A DNA stretch of 64,000 nucleotides, taken from Halicephalobus mephisto (Eukaryota; Nematoda; Chromadorea; Rhabditida; Panagrolaimidae). Both the position numbers and the translations under genes were made by a program. Positions within the stretch are counted from its first letter, which is position 1; the number at the start of each line of letters is the position of its first letter. The notes under the pieces are model-generated. The model did no database searches, was not told the origin of the DNA, and worked only from the letters and a program-made list of their open reading frames with translations. The stretch spans positions 496,001 through 560,000 of the forward strand of contig SWDT01000211.1 in the NCBI GenBank assembly GCA_009193035.1. Reading direction: 5' to 3'. This document shows positions 58,081 through 64,000 of the stretch, in pieces.

Positions 58081-58805
58081 TTAATTTTTTATATCATGAG
58101 ATGCACTTGGTCTCTTTTCAACATACTTTTTGACTGATGGAATACTATGAATCCGATGAATATGCTCGGTTATAAGCGGATGAGACGAGAAGATTGAAGA
58201 CTCCATGGTGTAGAGGATATCAAAGAATTCGGAAACTATGAAGTCTACATAAGTGAGCCCAGATTTGACATAATACCCTGAATTAGCTCCCTTGAGATAG
58301 TTCTCAAACAGTGGGAGTTTAGATTCAGCAGCTGGAATTAAGTGGGTTTTTTTCAGCTCTGGGACGTCTCCTGGTTTAACTCCCAATCTAGCATAGTAGT
58401 AGGGACTCACTTGATTGTAGAAGTCTTTAACTAAATCCGCAATACTGTCCACAACTGCCCTCTCGAAGTGATTTCGACCTGTTAAATCTAAAGTTGAATT
58501 TAAACACTATAAATGATAAACATGGCAATTACTATGGACACGACCGAGATACCGCATGATAGTATGAGATTGACACAGCTTCTTTCCCTCTATTTCCAGT
58601 ACGGGCAACGTTCCTTGAGGCATTTCTTAATCTCTTCAGTTTATTAAATCACTAGAATACTTAGACACTTACTTTCCTTCAGCGACGGCCAATCGTTTAT
58701 TTCAACTCTAATATCATCAAACGGGATTTCCAGATAGTGGAGTATTACTCTAATCGGTTCAGCGAGATTCCGGAGATCGAAATAATAAACTTTCGCTTTA
58801 CCCAT
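58081..58805 (-). CDS. Glutathione S-transferase, sigma class (nematode type)
   Basis: Conjugates glutathione to electrophiles in the cytosol. Three exons on the minus strand, 58805-58673, 58625-58533 and 58487-58081, phases consistent, 210 residues, the family length. Thioredoxin-like N-domain: VYYFDLRNLAEPIRVILHYL, with the catalytic Tyr in YYFD; then MPQGTLPVLEIEGKKLCQSH, the cis-Pro and glutathione-binding QS. Helical C-domain: ERAVVDSIADLVKDFYNQ, PLFENYLKGANSGYYVKSGL, then YVDFIVSEFFDILYTM (the N-capping D of GLTYVDF). The second exon joins across an unusual GATTAAG acceptor, required by phase. Ends PSVKKYVEKRPSASHDIKN. Confidence 0.93.
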
Positions 58806-59307
58806 TTTTAGTTTTAAATTCTTGACAAAAAGGATGACAATTCCCCGTTTTAAGTCCGTTTAGTTCCGGAGGCTTTTTTAATTGCCAAGGGCAACAAACA
58901 GATATTCTCAGTTACGTGTACTTTCAATAGTGTAAATCCTTTGGTCCCGTTAAAATAACTTCAATTAACCTTAAAGTTCCTCCAACACGAGCATTTGAAA
59001 CGTCTTTATGGCAATTGCACAAACTATTGAATGATGTGAAAATGCCGAGATCACAAAACTACCTCTGAAGGAGATAGAACAGACTTGCATTATGGGCAGT
59101 ATTATTTGATGTAAAGAATTAACTTAAAAATAATAAACATTTGACCATTTAGAAAGAGTGATTTTTCATAACGTAAGGCAGTCAGATTCTGAGTAACTAT
59201 GGCGTAGAAGAAAGGTCTGAGAATAGAACTGCACGGGATTACGAGACAACAAAACAACAAGGGCCAGGAGCACCGGACGGGAGCCAGGATGGCAAGTAGA
59301 GCCGGTT
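58806..59307. other. Intergenic region
   Basis: Between the GST start and the laminin stop. A GC-richer patch at 59255-59300 is probably laminin 3' UTR. No gene seen. Confidence 0.35.
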
Positions 59308-62300
59308 TCAGGCATCACAAGTAGCGTGATAATCAGCTCGTTGAGTCAATTGTCTTGAAATCACGTCGATCTCATTACTCAACGCGTCTAACTGCTTCTG
59401 GTAATCGACCAATTCAATTTCGAGTGTATCCGCACTCTTCGTAAGAGCTAAAGGAATTAATAATCATCATTGATTAAGGGGAGCAATAATCTTACATTCA
59501 ATTTCGTCATTATGACGCTTGATCTTCGACAGAAGGGAATTCGTTCTTTGTCGGAGCTTTTGAGCTCTTTCTTTACGGTCGTCATTACCATTTTCGCGAG
59601 ATTCAAGTTCTGTTTTGACTTGATTGTACTTGTCCTGTAGTAATTCAATGATTAGTGCTAAATCACGAGAAATGCAGAACTTACATCAAGGGCCTTCTGT
59701 CTCTTGCCCAAATCAGTTGCGATGTCATTCGCTTGAGCGGCACTGTTTCCAGCGAGCTTGGAGTTACTAGTAATCTTGATATATTCCGTTTTCAAATTGT
59801 CCGTGATTGTTTTCAGTTTATTCACAAGCTCACTGGCATTCTTGGCCTTCTCCTCCAATTCAGAAATAGTGTCATCAGATTCAACGAGAGTTCCTTTGGC
59901 TTGGTCGAGTCTTTCCTTCATTTCTTCCAGTCTATTTTGAACCGCTTGTTGCGCTTCTTCAGTTTGCTTCAGAGCTTCTTGAATTTCTAAAGTGACGTTT
60001 CTGATTTCAGATGCTCTGTTGAAAGCTTCTTCAGCGTTCTTCTGAAGTTCATTGGCCATTGTTTTGTTTCCTTTGGTTTCAGCAAGGATTTGATCTGTAT
60101 TCTTGGTCTCAGCTACCTTTTGTCGGATCTGAAAAGTTTTAGGTTTACAACTAATAATAAGATTAGACACAACTGACCTTTTCGGAGAGTTCTTTAACTT
60201 GTTCCTCTTCGTAAGGAATACCATTGTTGATAACTTCTTCAGCAAGGTCGTAAACTTCTTGAGGTTGAGTATGAGGACTTTGTGTGAAATTCTCCAACTT
60301 CTCAATGTATTCTTTGATTTCTGCACTTGTCTTATTAGCTTCATCAGCAGCAGCTTTGACGGAAACAAGAGCGGCTTCTGCCTCTTCCTTGGCAGAAGTG
60401 GCATCTGGAGAAGTATTTCTGACTCGTTTGAGGAGCTCTTCAGCTTCTTTCTGTTTGGCAGCAATTGATTTATCTGCTTCTTTAGCAAATTCGATTGCTT
60501 GTTGGGCCTTCGAGATGGATCCACCACAGGAAGTTCCTCCACAGAATCCGCAATTAGGACCTCCACATAAACTATCACAAGGGGCTCCATCGGCACCACA
60601 TACTTGCTTGTTCAGCCATGGTAAGTCCTTATCAAGTTCATTGATAGAGGACTGGATCTTCTGAAGAGCTTCTTGGTTTCCAGAATATTGAGCTTCAAAG
60701 TCTTTCTCGTGTTGCTCCAACAACTGTTGAGCTTTAAGACGTTCTGTTTCAGCATTCTTCAACTTGTTGACTTCTTCGGCAGCGAATCTCTGTGCATTCT
60801 CGGACGTATCAGCAGCCTCTCGGATAATCTGATAAGCTCCTTGGACGTCTGACTTCTTAATCTCCGTTGCATTCTTGTTCAGTTCCTCTGCCAGTTTTGT
60901 TAGAGCTTGCGCTGTTTCGTTCAATCTCTTGATATCTTCATTTGCGAGATCAACATTAGAGCTCAATTTGGTCAATTTAGCACTTCTGTCTTCAATCAAT
61001 TTGTTCGCTGTTTCAACTTCCTTATTCAAATCATCCATAGCCTTTTTTAAGGCTTCAACATCTGAATTGGAGATGTTGACGGCATCAAGCTGAGCTCGGA
61101 CTTCAGCAAGACTATTCTCCATCGCTTCAAATTGTTCATCGTACTGAGAGGAAATTCCTTTATCTTCAATATTGTTGGCTCTCTCGATTAATCCATCGAG
61201 CTTGCGTTTGATTGATTGGAGGATCTTGTCCCAGTTGTCGAAACATTCGCCACAAGCTTGACATTGTGGCCATCTTCCAGTATATCCACGGGCACATTCA
61301 TTACAGAGAGCACCTCCAGAGCCAGGACGACAGATACAAGTACCGTTGTCTCGATGGCATTGAGCTGTGGCAGCTCCATAAGAATCACATTCACATCGTT
61401 TACATTCGCCGTTAACAGGGTCTCCCCAATAGTAATCTTGACACTCAGAGCAAGTTCTTCCGCCACGACCCGGCTTACACTGACATTGTCCATCAATGTG
61501 GTTGCAATCGAGGAGGGGTTCCCCGTCAGGACCGGTTACGACACCAGTAGGATCACAGGCACAAGCTGTACATCCTGCTCCACTTGATAAATTGAAATGT
61601 CTTGGAGCACATTCGTCACACTGCATTCCAACAACGTTGGAGAAGCATGGACATTGCCCAGTTACTCTATCACAGGATCCTTCGAGCTTATTAGTACCGA
61701 GGTCATTACAAACACATCGTTGACAAGACCTGATTTTTGCATCTCCAAAGTACCCTTCGACGCAGTTCTCGCATTGCGGTCCTTCTGTGTTGTGTAAACA
61801 CTTGAGACATTCTCCAGTTTTGGCATCACAACTTCCCTCGATACTTCTATCAATATTTCCATTGCAGTCACAACTCTCACAAGAACCGCCGACATCTTGT
61901 GGGTTACCCCAGTAGTTGATCGCACATTCATTACAACGTTCTCCGGTATAACCGGTTCTGAAAAGGTTTGATTAGGCCGGATGTTGTAAAGGTTATCACT
62001 TACTTGCAATTGCAGACGATTTCACTTGATTGATAATCATGGGAAGGCTGTAGGTAACAAGTAAAGGCGTGTTGTTTCCCTGATCCAGGACCTCCAGGAC
62101 AAGGACAAGGCTTGCAAGGCCGGTTGATTCCGAGACGAGGATCTCCATAATATCCATCTTGACATCTTTCACAGTTGTTACCATAAGTGAGATTTCGACA
62201 ATCGATGCAAGCACCGGTCTTCTGGTCACAAATGGAAGCGTGGCCGTTACATTGGCAGATTCGGCAATCAGGGAAGGACCAGAATCCGGGTTGGCATTCG

Positions 62301-64000
62301 TTACACTGTCTTCCAGTGATTCCACGATCTCTACACTCACACTGACCACTTTGTTTGTCACAATTGTTCGAAAGAGCTCCAACACTATCGCAGTCACATT
62401 GAGAACATCCTTCAGGTCCGAATCCATATGTTCCAACAGCACATTGGTCACATCTACGTCCAACAACGTTTGGTTTACATTCACATTGACCACCAGCTGG
62501 CCGACAGATCCCTGATTTCGAGCCAGTTGGATCACAATCACACTCCAGCCCTTTATCGAAAAGAATTCCGGCAATTTTGCAGACAAAGCGTTGGCATTCT
62601 GGTGGATGACGTTCGATTGGGATATTCTGAAGGACAAAGTGACGGCATTGGTAACGGTCGTATTGGTCCTTGATAGATCTAGCGCCATCTCCTTGGAAGA
62701 TCTGAATCTGATCAGTCGGAGGAACGAGCAGAATGGAATCGATTAGAGCGCTAGCTGTGTAATCTGGACTTCCAACTCGTTTTGGTCCCATGTATATTCT
62801 AATTTCATACTTTGTGTTATTGTCGAGACAGAGAGGTGGATTTACTTCGGAGTATTTGTAACCGCCATGAAGTCGGGCAATCACAAAGTCTTCGGAAGGC
62901 TGGATATTTGCACAAGGACCACTTGGTTCTGGATCTCCAGGTCTGACAATGTTGACTTGAATGTCTTCCCATCCAGCCCGATCGTTAGCATCCAATTCAT
63001 ACCGGATAACTAAATTGTAGTAACCACTTCGAATCAGGTCGTCGACGATAAAGGTCATGTTGGAACCTTCTGTGACTCGTTGGAATCCTTCCCCAGTCCA
63101 AGTTCTTTCTTCTCCACTGCCTTCACGGGTGATAATCTGTCCATTCGTGATGGAGGCAGTCTCTGCTTCATAGAAATGATGATCAATGTTGGCACAGTAG
63201 AAAGAAGAATCCGTAGTATCACAACGACGACCACTAAAGTGCTCTCGGCATTTACAGTTTCCAGTAATGATGTCGCATTGATTGTCATAAGCTCCTCCAA
63301 CGCTACAATCGCAAGGCTTACAACCTTCTGGATCTTCGGAAAGTCCGTAGTGCTCAGGAAGACATTGGTCGCAATTTTCTCCAGTAACTCGACGTTTACA
63401 AGTACAAGTACCATCATACTTATTACAACCTTCGTTGTTCCAGGTTCCAAGAAGATTGCAAGTACATTGTTTACATCCATCCGGATCATCAGCACGGAGA
63501 TCCCAGAAACCATTCTTGCATCGATCGCAGTTGTTTCCATCAACGTTGGCCTTACAATAACACTTACCAGCCACCAATCCTCTTTCTGGATCTTCTTCTC
63601 CTTCACAAATTCCATCATTTAAAGATCCTCGCTGATCACATTCACAAGGACGACAAACGTAAGGGTCATGGAGAGGTCGGTTGGGATCACGATAGAAGTA
63701 GGGTTTACATTGTTCGCAATTCTTTCCCTGAGTATTGTGAGCACAATCGTCACAGACACCCCCAGAAGTGAATCCGGAAGCATTGAAGACTGCTTGGTCA
63801 AAATGACAACGAGAAGCATGGCCATTACAGTTACATCTTCTGCATTCATTGGATTCGTCTCCGATAGCTGGTCTCCAAGGAAGGTCATTGAAGAAATCTT
63901 GGCATTGCTCACAGTTTAAGCCTTTAGTGTTGTGTGTACATTCACATCGACCATGGACCATGTCTTGTTGCATTCCAGTGTAAGCAACCCCATCTTGTCC
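59308..64000 (-). CDS. lam-1: Laminin subunit beta (N-terminal part beyond the right edge)
   Basis: Basement-membrane glycoprotein that assembles with alpha and gamma chains. Exons on the minus strand: (64000)-62004, 61957-60178, 60128-59685, 59634-59496 and 59447-59308, phases consistent. From the right edge inward: LE (EGF-like) repeats such as CQDFFNDLPWRPAIGDESNE and CEQCKPYFYRDPNRPLHDPY; the globular laminin IV/LF domain from FYCANIDHHFYEAETASITN to the CRHFVLQNIPIERHPPECQR region; a second LE array of five or more repeats ending CARGYTGRWPQCQACGECFD. Then comes the coiled-coil domain II, interrupted by the beta-specific Cys-rich knob (CGADGAPCDSLCGGPNCGFC) that breaks the heptads, and the coiled-coil domain I. 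The C-terminus ends ADYHATCDA with the penultimate-region Cys used for the beta-gamma disulfide. Only the N-terminal LN domain and first LE repeats are outside the window. The symbol is the C. elegans name. Confidence 0.96.

Noticed and set aside
61216..61587. Thr/Ser-rich plus-strand frames over the laminin gene (also 62159-62515 and 63080-63622)
   Set aside because: Antisense shadows of Cys-rich laminin EGF-like exons.
1..64000. tRNA, rRNA, CRISPR array, bacterial operon or horizontally acquired cluster
   Set aside because: Read for on both strands; nothing with the required structure was seen, and all recognisable genes are intron-bearing and animal-like.

Overview
The window is nuclear DNA of a nematode, most likely a chromadorean (rhabditid-like) worm. 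It is AT-rich. Introns are mostly 40-50 nt with GTAAGT-like donors and TTTTCAG-type acceptors. Many start codons sit a few bases after such an acceptor, as expected for spliced-leader trans-splicing. Several families are worm-typical: a TWK two-pore K+ channel, a sigma GST, a cuticlin-like ZP protein, worm-like GPCRs, and a Rho GEF with PDZ-RGS-C1-DH-PH order. No bacterial operons, CRISPR arrays, rRNAs or tRNAs were seen. All gene models are hand-spliced from the sequence; exon phases were checked where stated.

Layout. 0-9.5 kb: complex I subunit NDUFA5 (+), a ZP/cuticlin-like protein (-), mitochondrial NAD kinase 2 (-), V-ATPase subunit C (+). 9.5-20 kb: an unidentified SH3 protein (-), a two-pore K+ channel (+) and a neuropeptide-receptor-like GPCR (-); the last two converge 68 bp apart. 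20.4-31.1 kb: one large Rho guanine-nucleotide exchange factor (-). Its introns hold a decayed Tc1-like transposon (25.6-26.3 kb) and a palindromic mariner remnant (30.1-30.8 kb). 33-39 kb: a small secreted protein (+), an unrecognised acidic protein (-) whose intron carries a ~650-bp foldback, and a second GPCR (-).

41.6-50 kb: a two-Ig-domain protein (-), a Gly/Tyr/Ser-repeat secreted protein (+), an unrecognised ORF (-), a K50 paired-like homeobox gene (+), a two-Kunitz secreted protein (-) and DENND6 (-). 50.8-54.3 kb: glutamine synthetase (-) and a short neuropeptide precursor (-) predicted to yield an MRL-amide. 54.3-58 kb is AT-rich with a possible second Tc1-like remnant. 58-64 kb: sigma-class GST (-) and the C-terminal two thirds of laminin beta (-), which runs off the right edge.

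The genes do not form one pathway; this is an ordinary gene-dense stretch of housekeeping (respiration, NADP supply, proton pumping, nitrogen assimilation), neural signalling (K+ channel, two GPCRs, neuropeptide, RhoGEF, homeobox) and matrix genes (laminin, ZP, Gly-rich, Kunitz). I found no convincing new multi-gene system. The points most worth a second look are the proline in the first K+ selectivity filter, the predicted MRL-amide peptide, the paired loss of a Kunitz disulfide, and the two inverted-repeat structures.
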